In this document: piece after piece, positions 26,067-36,666 of the stretch
Layout of the letters: each line of letters starts with the position of its first letter
How positions within the stretch are numbered: the stretch's first letter is position 1
Assembly (NCBI RefSeq): GCF_030272895.1
Contig: NZ_JALRNF010000008.1
Span: forward strand, 88,255 to 152,254
DNA from: Pseudomonas sp. BGr12
Lineage (GTDB): Bacteria; Pseudomonadota; Gammaproteobacteria; Pseudomonadales; Pseudomonadaceae
Reading direction: 5' to 3'
DNA: 64,000 nucleotides
The notes under the pieces: model-generated
What the model was told of the DNA's origin: nothing
Databases searched by the model: none
What the model saw: the letters and a program-made list of their open reading frames with translations, nothing else
Translations under genes and position numbers: made by a program

Positions 26067-26757
26067 TCTTTCCGAACTGTCCCAGCTCGCGCCGATCTTC
26101 CGCGAGCTGTTCAAGGGCTTCCACATCAGCCGCCGCGACCCCGAGCTGTACGCCCAGCTGTCGAACTTCCAGGACCAGTACCGCGGCCTGTTCAAGGCCC
26201 TGGGCTTCGAGCTGGTGTGCGACACCCGTGGCTTCTACTACTTCGTCCCCGAGCAGGCCGCCGCCCAGGTCAACAAGACCGCCCAGCGCCTGGCGCTGTT
26301 CACTTTCATCCTGGTCGAGCACCTGGCCGACCAGGGCCGCGACCCGATGTCGGTGCTCGACGGCGGCAGCCTCGGCCGCGACGAACTGCCGTCGATGCTG
26401 GAAAAATATCGCGACCTGTTTATCCAGGCCGAGGTCCAGACCCCCGACGAGCTGGAAGAAAAGATCATGCGCCGCATGACCCAGCTCGGCTTTGCCCATG
26501 AAGAGAACGGCATCTACCGCTTCCTGCCGCCGATGCACCGCTTCCTCGATGTCTGCCTGTCGGTCCAGCAGGACCGCGACCTGGCCGCCAGCCTGCACAG
26601 CGCCTTGCCGCTGCCGGCGCCGGTGCTGGTCGAGGAAGAAAGCCCCGAGGAGCTGAACCGCACCGACGACCCGCTTGACCTCACACCGTTCGAGGAAAGC
26701 GAAGAAGAGGCCCTGGCCCGGGCCATTGCCGAAGAGCAACAGGAGATTGACGCATGA
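26056..26757 (+). CDS. mksE: Condensin subunit MksE
   Basis: A 233-residue MukE-like partner that binds the kleisin MksF and regulates the SMC ATPase. The protein shows tandem winged-helix-like segments (HISRRDPELYAQLSNFQDQY; LGFELVCDTRGFYYFVPE; QLGFAHEENGIYRFLPPMHRFLD) and a very acidic tail. The chosen ATG overlaps the end of mksF by 11 bases; the frame also opens at TTG 26041, which has no support. Its TGA overlaps the mksB ATG, indicating translational coupling. Confidence 0.9.
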   Translation: MHLDLSELSQLAPIFRELFKGFHISRRDPELYAQLSNFQDQYRGLFKALGFELVCDTRGFYYFVPEQAAAQVNKTAQRLALFTFILVEHLADQGRDPMSVLDGGSLGRDELPSMLEKYRDLFIQAEVQTPDELEEKIMRRMTQLGFAHEENGIYRFLPPMHRFLDVCLSVQQDRDLAASLHSALPLPAPVLVEEESPEELNRTDDPLDLTPFEESEEEALARAIAEEQQEIDA

Positions 26758-29588
26758 GCCAGGAACGCTACGGCATCCGCCGCTTCGCACTGCTCAACAC
26801 CGCTGGCTACAGCCTTGGCCTGTTCCCCCTGGAACACCCGCTGTCGGTCTACGGTGCCAACAACCTGGGCAAGAGTGCCTCGATCAACGCCCTGCAGTTC
26901 CCGATCCTGGCGCGCATGTCCGATATGAGTTTCGGCAAGTACAGCCTGGAGCAGTCGCGGCGCTTCTACTTTGCCAGCGACACCAGCTACATCCTCTGCG
27001 AAGTCAACCTGCCCCACGGCCCGCACGTGATCGGTGTGGTCGGCCGCGGCCCGGGTGGCGGCTTCGGTCACCAGTTCTTCGCCTATGCCGGCGAGCTGGA
27101 CCTGGGTCACTACCAGAAGAACGACACCTGCCTGCGCCAGAAAGAGCTGTTCAACAACCTTGAGCGCAACGGCCTGAAAGCCTACGAGCTCAAGCCCGAC
27201 GAACTGCGCCGCCTGCTGGTCGGTGGCCACACCTCGATCCCGCTGGACCTGACCCTGATCCCGCTGCGCTCCACCAGCGAGCAGAGCCTGAAGACCTTCC
27301 GCGCACTGTTCATCAACCTGCTGCACATGCGCGAGATCACCGCGGCCAAGCTCAAGCAGCTGTTCCTCGATGCCTTCGAGCACAGCCTGCGCTCGGGCAG
27401 CGTCGACTACATCGCCGCCTGCGAAGAAGCCTTCCGCGACGTGCGCCGCATGGAGCAGGACTACAACTCCCTGGTTGCCGCCGGCCCTCTGGTAGAGGCC
27501 CTGGCCAACGGCGTGATCCAGCGCGACATCCTGCGCGGCAAGCTGCATCGCCTGTCGCCCTTGCTCGACTCGCTGCTGGGCACCTGGCAAGACTACGCCA
27601 GCGCCCGTAAAGAGGAGCTGGTGATCCAGGCCGAGCACTACAAGAACGAACAGGACCACCTGCAGAACGACCAGCGTGGCGGCACCCAGGAGCTGATGCG
27701 CCTGGAACGCGAGATCACTGGCGTACAGCGCTGGCTGGGCGAGCTGTCGGTGCTCAAGCACCGCTTTGCCCTGATCGATGACGTCAAGGTCCTGGAGCAG
27801 CAACTGCTGGCCGCCAAGGACGCCCACGACGAACTGGCCGGCGCACTGGCCCAGTCGCGCCAGTTCAGCGCGGAGGATCTGGAAGAGCGTCTGCGCGAGC
27901 TGGAAAAGCGCCTCAAGTCGGTCAAGCAGCAACTCGACCACGCCGACAACAACAGCTATGCGCGCCTGCGCGAAGAGTTCTCCCAGCAGGACGTCGAGCG
28001 CCTGATGCGCCTGTTCAACGGCGCCCTGTTCAGCCTGCCGCTGGGCGACCGCGGCATCGAGCTGGATGACAGCGACCTGTGGGTGAAATCACTGGAAGCG
28101 GTGCTCGACGGCTTCAAGGGCGAGCGTTTCGAAGCCCCGGGCCTGTCCATCGACCTTTCGCACATCGAGCCGCCGGCCCTGCAGGCCCTGGCCGACCGCG
28201 CCGCCCTGCGCGACCAGAAGGAGCGCCTGGAAAAAGAGCTCAAGCAGCTCAAGACCCAGCAGGCCGTGGCCGCCGACCGCGCCGCGAGCAAGACCCAGAC
28301 CGAAGCCCTGTACCAGCAGGTACTGGATGCGCAGAAGGCCCTGGAAGACTTCCGCCGCACCCAGACCCTGTCCGCCGAGGAAGGCGACAAGCTCGAGCAG
28401 CTGGCGCAGATGGAAGCCGCCCAGGACGAGCTCAAGCGTTCCAGCGATGCCTTCACCGAGCGCGTCCAGCAGCTGTCGGCCAAGCTGCAACTGGTCGGCC
28501 GGCAGATCGCTGACATGGAAGCCAAGCAGCGCACTCTCGACGACGCCCTGCGCCGTCGCCAGCTGCTGCCTGCCGACCTGCCGTTCGGCACGCCGTTCAT
28601 GGAGCCGGTGGACGACTCCATGGACAACCTGCTGCCGCTGCTCAACGACTACCAGGACAGCTGGCAAGGCCTGCTGCGCGTCGACGGCCAGATCGAGGCG
28701 CTGTACGCCCAGGTGCGCCTCAAGGGCGTGGCCAAGTTCGACAGCGAAGACGACATGGAGCGCCGCCTGCAGCTGCTGATCAACGCCTACTCGCACCGCA
28801 CCGAAGAAGCCCTGACCCTGGGCAAGGCGCGCCGTGCGGCGGTCACCGACATCGCCCGGACCCTGCGCAACATCCGCAGCGACTACGACAGCCTCGAACA
28901 CCAGCTGGCGCTGTTCAACCGCGAGATCAACAAGCGCCAGGTCTCCAACCTGGAGAGCTTCCGCATCGTCCTGGCGCCGAACAAGGAAGCGCTCAAGCAC
29001 ATCGACCAGATCATCCACAGCGCCGGCCAGTACGAGGAAGGCGAGACCCTGTCGGTGTTCGACCTGACCCAGAGCGCCGAGCAGGACAACAAGAACGAAG
29101 AGGCCAAGGAGTACCTGGCACGGCTGGTGGCGGCCAACCACAACCAGCTGGGCCTGAAGGACCTGTTCGAATTGGCCTTCGAGATCACCAAGGTCGGTGG
29201 CCAGCCGGTGATCCACACCGACATCGATGGCGCGGCGTCCAACGGCACCACCATGACCATCAAGGCGCTGACCAACATGTACCTGTTGCTGCACCTGATG
29301 GACCGCGACCTGGCCGGCCGTGTGCGCCTGCCGTACTACCTGGACGAAGCGGCCGACATCGACGAACGCAACCAGGCGGCGCTGCTGGAAACCAGCCTGC
29401 AGCTGGGCTTCGTACCGATCCTGGCGAGCGTGAAGCCGCAGGTGTCGGCGCGGGTGGCGATCGACCTGGAAGGCGGTAGCGGGCCGAACGGCATCTACAT
29501 CGACGAGGCGGACTGGAAGTTCATCAGCCGTCGCGATGAAGTGAAGGCGGTGGTGCGCGAAGAAGCCGAGGAAGAAACCTCGGCCTGA
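26754..29588 (+). CDS. mksB: Condensin SMC-like ATPase MksB
   Basis: The DNA-folding motor of the MksBEF condensin, 944 residues, shorter than MukB. The head domain has the Walker A motif SVYGANNLGKSASINAL (about residues 30-46). Long coiled-coil arms fill about 290-420 and 470-760. The C-terminal head carries the signature-like SNGTTMTIKALTNMYLLLHL and the Walker B region RLPYYLDEAADIDERNQ. The start overlaps mksE by four bases (ATGA). A REP pair follows the stop, and the next gene is convergent. The lack of MksG/JetD places it with chromosome-maintenance MksBEF of pseudomonads rather than with plasmid-defence Wadjet sets. Confidence 0.93.
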   Translation: MSQERYGIRRFALLNTAGYSLGLFPLEHPLSVYGANNLGKSASINALQFPILARMSDMSFGKYSLEQSRRFYFASDTSYILCEVNLPHGPHVIGVVGRGPGGGFGHQFFAYAGELDLGHYQKNDTCLRQKELFNNLERNGLKAYELKPDELRRLLVGGHTSIPLDLTLIPLRSTSEQSLKTFRALFINLLHMREITAAKLKQLFLDAFEHSLRSGSVDYIAACEEAFRDVRRMEQDYNSLVAAGPLVEALANGVIQRDILRGKLHRLSPLLDSLLGTWQDYASARKEELVIQAEHYKNEQDHLQNDQRGGTQELMRLEREITGVQRWLGELSVLKHRFALIDDVKVLEQQLLAAKDAHDELAGALAQSRQFSAEDLEERLRELEKRLKSVKQQLDHADNNSYARLREEFSQQDVERLMRLFNGALFSLPLGDRGIELDDSDLWVKSLEAVLDGFKGERFEAPGLSIDLSHIEPPALQALADRAALRDQKERLEKELKQLKTQQAVAADRAASKTQTEALYQQVLDAQKALEDFRRTQTLSAEEGDKLEQLAQMEAAQDELKRSSDAFTERVQQLSAKLQLVGRQIADMEAKQRTLDDALRRRQLLPADLPFGTPFMEPVDDSMDNLLPLLNDYQDSWQGLLRVDGQIEALYAQVRLKGVAKFDSEDDMERRLQLLINAYSHRTEEALTLGKARRAAVTDIARTLRNIRSDYDSLEHQLALFNREINKRQVSNLESFRIVLAPNKEALKHIDQIIHSAGQYEEGETLSVFDLTQSAEQDNKNEEAKEYLARLVAANHNQLGLKDLFELAFEITKVGGQPVIHTDIDGAASNGTTMTIKALTNMYLLLHLMDRDLAGRVRLPYYLDEAADIDERNQAALLETSLQLGFVPILASVKPQVSARVAIDLEGGSGPNGIYIDEADWKFISRRDEVKAVVREEAEEETSA

Positions 29589-29603
29589 GGTGATGGCGAG
29601 GTT

Positions 29604-29670
29604 ATCGCGGGGCAAGCCCGCTCCCACAGGGTTTTATGACACCTGTAGGAGCGGGCTTGCCCCGCGATGC
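29604..29670. repeat. Class A REP pair, tail-to-tail, between mksB and creA
   Basis: ATCGCGGGGCAAGCCCGCTCCCACA and, after a short spacer, the inverse. It lies between convergent genes. Confidence 0.9.
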
Positions 29671-29683
29671 ATTCAGCCCTGTA

Positions 29684-30142
29684 TCACTGCTGCGGCCATG
29701 GCAAGATCGGAATCGCCGTCACCGCATTCTGCGGACTGCCTTCGATCAGCCGGTCCGAGTACACCAGGTAGACCAGGGTGTTGCGCTTCTTGTCGAGAAA
29801 GCGCACCACCTGCATGGTCTTGAACACCAGCGAGGTGCGCTCCTTGAACACCTCGTCACCGTCCTTGAGCTGTTCCTTGAAACGAATCGGCCCCACCTGG
29901 CGACAAGCGATCGAGGCTTCGGCGCGGTCCTCGGCCAGGCCCAGGCCGCCCTTCACGCCACCGGTCTTGGCCCGCGACAGGTAGCAGGTCACCCCTTCCA
30001 CCTTCGGATCGTCGAATGCCTCGACCACGATGCGGTCGTTCGGCCCGACGAACTTGAACACGGTCGACACCTGACCGATTTCCTCGGCCGACGCCAGCAC
30101 TGGCAAGGCCAGCAGCGCCGCTGCAACTATCCCTTTGAACAC
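29684..30142 (-). CDS. creA: CreA-family periplasmic protein
   Basis: A 152-residue exported protein of the CreA family, whose role is unknown. The signal peptide ([16 protein letters not shown]) is followed by the family core [36 protein letters not shown] and [15 protein letters not shown]. The start is GTG, with a GAGGAAAC site. It lies 15 bases after proB on the same strand, so it is probably transcribed with it. Confidence 0.93.
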   Translation of the reverse strand: MFKGIVAAALLALPVLASAEEIGQVSTVFKFVGPNDRIVVEAFDDPKVEGVTCYLSRAKTGGVKGGLGLAEDRAEASIACRQVGPIRFKEQLKDGDEVFKERTSLVFKTMQVVRFLDKKRNTLVYLVYSDRLIEGSPQNAVTAIPILPWPQQ

Positions 30143-30157
30143 GGCAGTTTCCTCAGA

Positions 30158-31276
30158 TCAGACCAGAATCAGGTTGTCACGGTGCACCAGCTCAGGCTCT
30201 GCGCTGTAGCCCAGCAGGCCTTCGATGGCTTCGGAGGACTGGCCGATGATCTTCTGCGCTTCCAGGGCGCTGTAGTTGGCCAGGCCGCGGGCCACTTCCA
30301 GGCCGTCCGGGCCGACGCAGACCACCATCTCGCCACGGCGGAAGCTGCCCTGCACGGTCTTGACCCCGACCGGCAGCAGGCTCTTGTTGTCGCTGCGCAA
30401 GGCCTTCACCGCGCCATCGTCGAGCACCAGGGTGCCACGGGTCTGCAGGTGGCCGGCCAGCCACTGCTTGCGCGCCGCCAGCATGCCGCGCTCGGGCGAC
30501 AGCAGGGTGCCCAGGCGCTCACCGGCCTTGAGGCGGTCGAGCACGCGCTCCAGGCGCCCGCCGACGATGATGGTGTGGGCGCCGGAACGGGCGGCCAGGC
30601 GCGCGGCGCGCAGCTTGGTCTGCATGCCGCCACGGCCCAGGGCGCCACCGGTGCCACCGGCCACCGCATCCAGGGCCGGATCGTCGGCACGGGCTTCGTA
30701 GATCAGCTGGGCATCAGGGTTGTTGCGCGGGTCGGCGTCGAACATGCCGTCACGGTCGGTGAGGATCACCAGCAGGTCGGCTTCCACCAGGTTGGCCACC
30801 AGGGCCGCCAGGGTGTCGTTGTCGCCGAAACGGATCTCGTCGGTGACCACGGTGTCGTTCTCGTTGATCACCGGCACCACGCCCAGCTCCACCAGGGTGC
30901 GCAGGGTGCTGCGGGCATTGAGGTAACGCTTGCGGTCCGACAGGTCGTCGTGGGTCAGAAGAATCTGCGCCGTGTGCCGGCCATGCTCGGCAAAGCTCGA
31001 CTCCCAGGCCTGCACCAGGCCCATCTGGCCGATCGAGGCAGCAGCCTGCAGCTCGTTCATCGCACTCGGTCGCTTGGCCCAGCCCAGGCGGCTCATGCCC
31101 GCGGCCACCGCCCCGGACGACACCAGCACCAATTCGACACCCGCTTCATGCAACGCCACCATCTGCTCGACCCAGACACCCATGGCCGCACGATCCAGGC
31201 CCTTGCCATCCGCTGTCAGCAGGGCACTACCGATTTTCACGACCCAGCGCTGCGCACCCGTCACCTTGCTCCGCAT
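30158..31276 (-). CDS. proB: Glutamate 5-kinase
   Basis: Phosphorylates glutamate, the first step of proline synthesis. The 372-residue protein has the amino-acid kinase domain (about 1-260) with [28 protein letters not shown], and VIPVxNEND-type residues in [16 protein letters not shown], and a C-terminal PUA domain (about 278-365). It follows obgE on the same strand after a 75-base gap with a hairpin, a common Pseudomonas order. Confidence 0.97.
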   Translation of the reverse strand: MRSKVTGAQRWVVKIGSALLTADGKGLDRAAMGVWVEQMVALHEAGVELVLVSSGAVAAGMSRLGWAKRPSAMNELQAAASIGQMGLVQAWESSFAEHGRHTAQILLTHDDLSDRKRYLNARSTLRTLVELGVVPVINENDTVVTDEIRFGDNDTLAALVANLVEADLLVILTDRDGMFDADPRNNPDAQLIYEARADDPALDAVAGGTGGALGRGGMQTKLRAARLAARSGAHTIIVGGRLERVLDRLKAGERLGTLLSPERGMLAARKQWLAGHLQTRGTLVLDDGAVKALRSDNKSLLPVGVKTVQGSFRRGEMVVCVGPDGLEVARGLANYSALEAQKIIGQSSEAIEGLLGYSAEPELVHRDNLILV

Positions 31277-31306
31277 CTTCTTCCAACCTATATAGATCTT
31301 TAGATA

Positions 31307-31336
31307 CTAAAACGCCGCTCATCAGAGCGGCGTTTA
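31307..31336 (-). terminator. Hairpin between obgE and proB
   Basis: Perfect stem AACGCCGCTC/GAGCGGCGTT around ATCA, extended by CTAA/TTAG. Read on the minus strand it has a short T run, so it may terminate or attenuate between obgE and proB. Confidence 0.7.
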
Positions 31337-31351
31337 GTGTACTGCAACGCG

Positions 31352-32590
<1,239 letters not shown>

Positions 32591-32726
32591 TCAGCTGGAC
32601 GAGCTGAATGACTCAAAGACATAAGGCTCTTGCAAAAATGAGCGCGGCGGCCCCGTCACGACAGTAACAACCCACGCCGGCAGCCCATACAAACAGCTTT
32701 GCAAGAGACTCACCCCACAAACGAAA

Positions 32727-32755
32727 AAGCCCCGTCGCAAGACAGGGCTTTTCCA
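32727..32755 (-). terminator. Terminator after rpmA
   Basis: Stem AAGCCC-GTC/GAC-GGGCTT with one mismatch and a four-base loop, flanked by A and T runs; on the minus strand it follows the rpmA stop. Confidence 0.75.
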
Positions 32756-32767
32756 GCGATCGCGCGA

Positions 32768-33025
32768 TTACTCGGCAACGACGCTCACGTAACGACGATT
32801 GAACTCGCCTTTTACTTCGAACTTGATCTTACCCGCGATCTTGGCGAACAGGGTGTGATCCTTGCCCATGCCAACGCCGTAGCCAGCGTGGAATTGGGTG
32901 CCGCGCTGACGCACGATGATGTTGCCAGGAACGATAGCCTGGCCGCCATACATCTTCACGCCAAGGCGTTTGGCTTCTGAGTCGCGACCGTTACGGGTAC
33001 TACCACCAGCTTTTTTGTGTGCCAT
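32768..33025 (-). CDS. rpmA: 50S ribosomal protein L27
   Basis: An 85-residue ribosomal protein near the peptidyl-transferase centre. It begins [20 protein letters not shown], the family hallmark, and includes [15 protein letters not shown] and [11 protein letters not shown]. It lies 32 bases after rplU on the same strand and is co-transcribed with it. Confidence 0.99.
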   Translation of the reverse strand: MAHKKAGGSTRNGRDSEAKRLGVKMYGGQAIVPGNIIVRQRGTQFHAGYGVGMGKDHTLFAKIAGKIKFEVKGEFNRRYVSVVAE

Positions 33026-33057
33026 GGTTCAATTCTCCAGAAATGGGATTTTGGCGA

Positions 33058-33369
33058 TTAAGCCGAAATACCGGTGATCTTGATTTCGGTGAACCACTGG
33101 CGGTGGCCCATACGCTTCATGTGGTGCTTACGGCGACGGAACTTGATGATGCGCACTTTGTCGTGACGACCTTGCGAGATCACTTCAGCAACAACTTTGG
33201 CACCAGCAACGACTGGAGCGCCGATGTTCACGTCGTCGCCATTGGCAACCAACAGAACGCGGTCGAAAGTAACGGATTCGCCAGTGGCGACTTCCAGTTT
33301 TTCGATTTTCAGGTATTCACCTTCGGCGACTTTGTACTGCTTGCCACCGGTAACAATTACTGCGTACAT
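33058..33369 (-). CDS. rplU: 50S ribosomal protein L21
   Basis: A 103-residue 23S rRNA-binding protein. The open frame reaches 33597, but the normal L21 N terminus [17 protein letters not shown] begins at the ATG at 33369. The C terminus contains the [13 protein letters not shown] signature. It is divergent from ispB, as in other Pseudomonas. Confidence 0.98.
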   Translation of the reverse strand: MYAVIVTGGKQYKVAEGEYLKIEKLEVATGESVTFDRVLLVANGDDVNIGAPVVAGAKVVAEVISQGRHDKVRIIKFRRRKHHMKRMGHRQWFTEIKITGISA

Positions 33370-33620
33370 GGTATTTCTCCGATAATCCTGCTCACCCAGC
33401 TCTTTATAGGAAGAGTATTGGCTGGCATGGCTGCATAGGGCTGGAACGGCCCAGTGCAATTGCGTAAGGCAGGTGCTGCCCAGGAAGTTCAGGGTGCGCG
33501 ATTGTACGCAAGCCACGCCGCCCTTGCAAGTCCCGACCCCGGCCCGCCGGGACCGCGCCTTGACACGCCGGGACCCGCGACCTAGCATGCCGCGCAACCT
33601 TTATGGAGCACCTGTGGCCG

Positions 33621-34589
33621 ATGCAACCCCAAGCTTTCTACCGCGCGGTAGCGGATGACTTCAGCGCCGTTGACGAGATTATCAAGAAACAGCTGACTTC
33701 GCGTGTACCGCTGGTATCGAAAATCGGCGATTACATCACGTCGGCCGGCGGCAAGCGCCTGCGCCCGCTGCTGGTTCTGTTGTGTGGCAAGGCCCTGGGC
33801 CGCGAAGGCGACGACGTGCGCCTGCTGGCTGCCACCATCGAATTTTTGCACACCGCCACCCTGCTGCACGACGACGTGGTCGACATGTCCGGCATGCGCC
33901 GTGGCCGTTCCACCGCCAACGCGCTGTGGGGCAATGCGCCGAGCGTACTGGTCGGCGACTTCCTCTATTCGCGCTCGTTCGAAATGATGGTCGAACTGGG
34001 CTCGATGCCGGTCATGCAGATCCTTTCCAAGGCCACCCGGGTCATCGCCGAGGGCGAAGTCCTGCAGTTGTCCAAGGTACGCGACGCCAGCACCACCGAA
34101 GAAGTCTACATGGACGTCATTCGCGGCAAGACCGCCATGCTGTTCGAAGCCTCGACCCACAGTGCCGCCGCCCTGGCCGGGGCCACCCCCGAGCAGCGCG
34201 AGGCCCTGCGCACCTTCGGCGACCACCTGGGCGTGGCCTTCCAGCTGGTCGACGACCTGCTCGACTACAAGGGCGATGCCCAGACCCTGGGCAAGAACGT
34301 CGGCGACGACCTGGCCGAAGGCAAGCCGACCCTGCCGCTGATCTACACCATGCGCGAAGGCACCGCCGAACAGGCCGCCCTGGTCCGCCAGGCGATCCAG
34401 AAAGGCGGCATCGAGGACCTGGAAAGCATCCGCGCCGCGGTCGAAGCCTCAGGTTCGCTGGACTACACCGCCCAGCTCGCCCGCGACTACGTGGCCCGCG
34501 CCATCGCCTGCCTGGACGTGCTGCCGGCCAGCGAATACCGCGATGCCCTGGTGGAGCTGAGCGAGTTCGCGGTCGCTCGTACCCACTGA
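33621..34589 (+). CDS. ispB: Octaprenyl (polyprenyl) diphosphate synthase
   Basis: Builds the isoprenoid side chain of ubiquinone. The 322-residue trans-prenyltransferase carries GGKRLRP, the first Asp-rich motif LLHDDVVDMSGMRRG and the second LVDDLLDYKGD. The ATG at 33621 is chosen because GGAG lies 11 bases upstream; the ATG at 33603 lacks a site. Chain length cannot be read exactly; Pseudomonas usually makes ubiquinone-9, so nonaprenyl is possible. Confidence 0.96.
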   Translation: MQPQAFYRAVADDFSAVDEIIKKQLTSRVPLVSKIGDYITSAGGKRLRPLLVLLCGKALGREGDDVRLLAATIEFLHTATLLHDDVVDMSGMRRGRSTANALWGNAPSVLVGDFLYSRSFEMMVELGSMPVMQILSKATRVIAEGEVLQLSKVRDASTTEEVYMDVIRGKTAMLFEASTHSAAALAGATPEQREALRTFGDHLGVAFQLVDDLLDYKGDAQTLGKNVGDDLAEGKPTLPLIYTMREGTAEQAALVRQAIQKGGIEDLESIRAAVEASGSLDYTAQLARDYVARAIACLDVLPASEYRDALVELSEFAVARTH

Positions 34590-34604
34590 TACGTCACCTC
34601 CCCT

Positions 34605-34665
34605 ATCGCGGGGCAAGCCCGCTCCCACAGCAGTTGACCCTGTGGGAGCGGGCTTGCCCCGCGAT
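34605..34665. repeat. Class A REP pair after ispB
   Basis: Tail-to-tail inverted REP units with a 12-base spacer, 15 bases after the ispB stop; a possible mRNA stabiliser or terminator. Confidence 0.9.
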
Positions 34666-34735
34666 TGCATTCCCCCTCTCGCAACAAAACCCTATACAAT
34701 GTAGGTTTTGTACCCGCTTGTCTTGAGGAACCCCA

Positions 34736-35077
34736 GTGAGCACTTTGCCACCCTGCCCCAAATGCAACTCCGAATACACCTACGAAGACGGCACCCAGCT
34801 GGTCTGCCCCGAGTGCGCCCACGAGTGGTCGGCCAGCGGTGAAGCCGAAGCGACCAGCGACGAGACGGTGAAGAAGGATGCGGTGGGCAACGTCCTGCAG
34901 GACGGCGACACCATCACCGTGATCAAGGACCTGAAGGTCAAGGGCACCTCGCTGGTGGTCAAGGTCGGCACCAAGGTCAAGAATATCCGTCTGTGCGATG
35001 GCGACCACGACATCGACTGCAAGATCGACGGCATCGGCCCGATGAAGCTGAAGTCGGAGTTCGTCCGCAAGGTCTGA
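34736..35077 (+). CDS. yjdM: YjdM/PhnA-family zinc-ribbon protein
   Basis: A 113-residue protein with an N-terminal zinc ribbon ([13 protein letters not shown], then CPECAHEW) and the C-terminal PhnA/YjdM domain (DSVGN-like [46 protein letters not shown]). Homologues were once linked to phosphonate use, but the true role is unclear. The start is GTG with a GAGGA site. Confidence 0.93.
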   Translation: MSTLPPCPKCNSEYTYEDGTQLVCPECAHEWSASGEAEATSDETVKKDAVGNVLQDGDTITVIKDLKVKGTSLVVKVGTKVKNIRLCDGDHDIDCKIDGIGPMKLKSEFVRKV

Positions 35078-35140
35078 CTTCTGTGGTTCCGGGGCTGGCC
35101 GCCAGCCTCGGAACGGCACGCTGCACCCTCCGGCATTTTT

Positions 35141-35183
35141 TTGCCAATAGGCCCTTGCTATTTTGATAATAAGAATTATTCTC
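35141..35183 (+). promoter_or_regulatory. Promoter with overlapping Fur box
   Basis: TTGCCA (35141-35146) and GATAAT (35165-35170) are spaced by 18 bases. The 19-base sequence at 35165-35183 (GATAATAAGAATTATTCTC) matches 15 of 19 positions of the Fur consensus and covers the -10. This strongly suggests Fur repression of the following small gene. Confidence 0.75.
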
Positions 35184-35209
35184 ATTGGGCGCTTCCAAGG
35201 AGAATAGCC

Positions 35210-35455
35210 ATGACTTATCTGATAGACGCCTGGCTTGACCGCCCCCATCCGTACCTGCGCATCCTGCACCGGGAAACCGGCGAGGTGTGTGCCGTGCTTG
35301 AAGAAGAAGCACTGGACGAACTGCGCGACCAGGGTGACCTGGATCTCAATGGTTTGAATTCAAGCGAGCCGGTCGTGCTCAAGGAACTGGTGAGGAACCT
35401 GTTCCTGTTCTGCTATGCCCGGGCGTTGCGCCCCGGGGGAGCCGAGTGGCATTGA
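35210..35455 (+). CDS. Small iron-regulated protein (PA4570-like)
   Basis: An 81-residue soluble protein (MTYLIDAWLDRPHPYLRILH...) that I associate with the PA4570 family, found next to ispB in pseudomonads; its role is unknown. The sequence is acidic in the middle (EEEALDELRDQGDLDLNGL) and has one Cys near the end of that region and another in LFCYARAL. The ATG has an AAGGAG site. The Fur box over its promoter predicts strong induction in iron starvation. A REP pair follows four bases after the stop. Confidence 0.85.
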   Translation: MTYLIDAWLDRPHPYLRILHRETGEVCAVLEEEALDELRDQGDLDLNGLNSSEPVVLKELVRNLFLFCYARALRPGGAEWH

Positions 35456-35459
35456 AAGC

Positions 35460-35517
35460 ATCGCGGGGCAAGCCCGCTCCCACAGATGACCCTGTGGGAG
35501 CGGGCTTGCCCCGCGAC
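35460..35517. repeat. Class A REP pair between the PA4570-like gene and fklB
   Basis: Tail-to-tail REP units with a nine-base spacer, filling almost the whole gap between two convergent genes; probably the shared 3' boundary. Confidence 0.9.
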
Positions 35518-35522
35518 AGGTA

Positions 35523-36140
35523 TTACAGAACGTCCAGCAGCTCGACGTCGAACACCAGCACGCTGTGCGGCGGGATGCTGCCAACGCCCTGGGCGCCGTA
35601 AGCCAGCTCGCTCGGCACGTACAGGCGCCATTTGCTACCGGCGTTCATCAGTTGCAGGGCTTCGGTCCAGCCGGCGATCACGCCGCTGACCGGGAACTCG
35701 GCCGGCTGGCCGCGCTCGTAGGAGCTGTCGAACACGGTGCCGTCGATCAGGGTGCCATGGTAGTGGGTGCGCACGCTGTCTTCGCGGCTTGGCTTGGCGC
35801 CTTCACCTGCGGTCAGGACTTCGAATTGCAGACCCGAGGCCAGGGTGGTGATGCCGTCACGCTTGGCGTTTTCAGCCAGGAAAGCTTTACCGGCGCCAGC
35901 GGCCGCTTCGGCCTTGGCAGCGGCTTCGGCCTGCATGATTTCGCGGATGACCTTGAAGCTGGCCGACAGGTCTTCTTCGCTGACGCGGCTGTCCTGGCCA
36001 TTGAAGGCGTCGGTCAGGCCGGCCAGGATCGCTTCCAGGCTCACGCCCGGTGGCGGGTTGTCACGCAGTTGGCCACCCAGCTGGCGGCCGATGCCGTAGC
36101 TGACGCGAGTTTCGTCGGTAGACAGATTGATTTCGGACAT
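35523..36140 (-). CDS. fklB: FKBP-type peptidyl-prolyl cis-trans isomerase
   Basis: A 205-residue FklB/FkpA-type isomerase: an N-terminal dimerisation domain (DETRVSYGIGRQLGGQLRDN to about residue 95) and a C-terminal FKBP domain with VRTHYHGTLIDGTVFDSSYERG, EFPVSGVIAGWTEALQLM and ELAYGAQGVGSIPPHSVL. There is no signal peptide, so it is cytosolic. The start at 36140 is the family N terminus; the frame is open to 36170. Confidence 0.95.
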   Translation of the reverse strand: MSEINLSTDETRVSYGIGRQLGGQLRDNPPPGVSLEAILAGLTDAFNGQDSRVSEEDLSASFKVIREIMQAEAAAKAEAAAGAGKAFLAENAKRDGITTLASGLQFEVLTAGEGAKPSREDSVRTHYHGTLIDGTVFDSSYERGQPAEFPVSGVIAGWTEALQLMNAGSKWRLYVPSELAYGAQGVGSIPPHSVLVFDVELLDVL

Positions 36141-36226
36141 TTGCTTGCTCCGCAGCAGGGCGCACGACAACCGCGCCCTTTATGAAAAGGGCGAGCAGCC
36201 TAGCACACTGCGACGAGGCAGATCAG

Positions 36227-36532
36227 CTACCAGGCGGAACGGCGCGGCATCGGTATCTTCATGTCGCCGTCACCGGCGTTGCTGCCGCCGCACATCTCGT
36301 CGTCCATCGACCAGTGCACCAGGTGCAGCGGCACCGCAGGCAAACCACTGAGCAAGCGCTGTGCATCGACCACCGAGTGCACTTGCAGACGCTTTCCACG
36401 GGGATCCGACAATGGGTAGGCGTGGCCTTTGACCCGGGCTTCGAGAATGTAGTCGCCGCCTTCGATGGCGATCAGGTTGAGCTCTTCGACATGACCGGCC
36501 TTGGCCTCGGTGTTCAGTTCGTGCAGGTTCAT
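36227..36532 (-). CDS. DUF6482-type small protein
   Basis: A 101-residue conserved Pseudomonas protein of unknown function (MNLHELNTEAKAGHVEELNLIAIEGG...). It has alternating strands (YILEARVKGHAYPL, KRLQVHSVVDAQRLLSGL) and ends with a Met/Gly-rich tail. It lies 86 bases upstream of fklB in the same direction and could be co-transcribed. The DUF assignment is from recall. Confidence 0.75.
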   Translation of the reverse strand: MNLHELNTEAKAGHVEELNLIAIEGGDYILEARVKGHAYPLSDPRGKRLQVHSVVDAQRLLSGLPAVPLHLVHWSMDDEMCGGSNAGDGDMKIPMPRRSAW

Positions 36533-36612
36533 TGCGACACCTCGTTACTGGCACTTCGAGTGACTGCTCATTTTTTCTACAGCACTGCGCAAAGCACAAG
36601 GCAGAAACACAA

Positions 36613-36642
36613 CCGCCCGTCCGTTTTGCAACGGACGGGCGG
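36613..36642 (-). terminator. Strong hairpin after the UPF0114 gene
   Basis: A 13-base perfect stem CCGCCCGTCCGTT/AACGGACGGGCGG with a four-base loop, 25 bases beyond the UPF0114 stop on the minus strand. Only a weak T-rich tail follows. Confidence 0.75.
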
Positions 36643-36666
36643 TGATTTAACGCGCCTGGCGGACGA

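Noticed and set aside
24789..29588. Complete Wadjet plasmid-defence system
   Set aside because: The nuclease subunit is absent, and the locus matches the chromosomal MksBEF position of pseudomonads.
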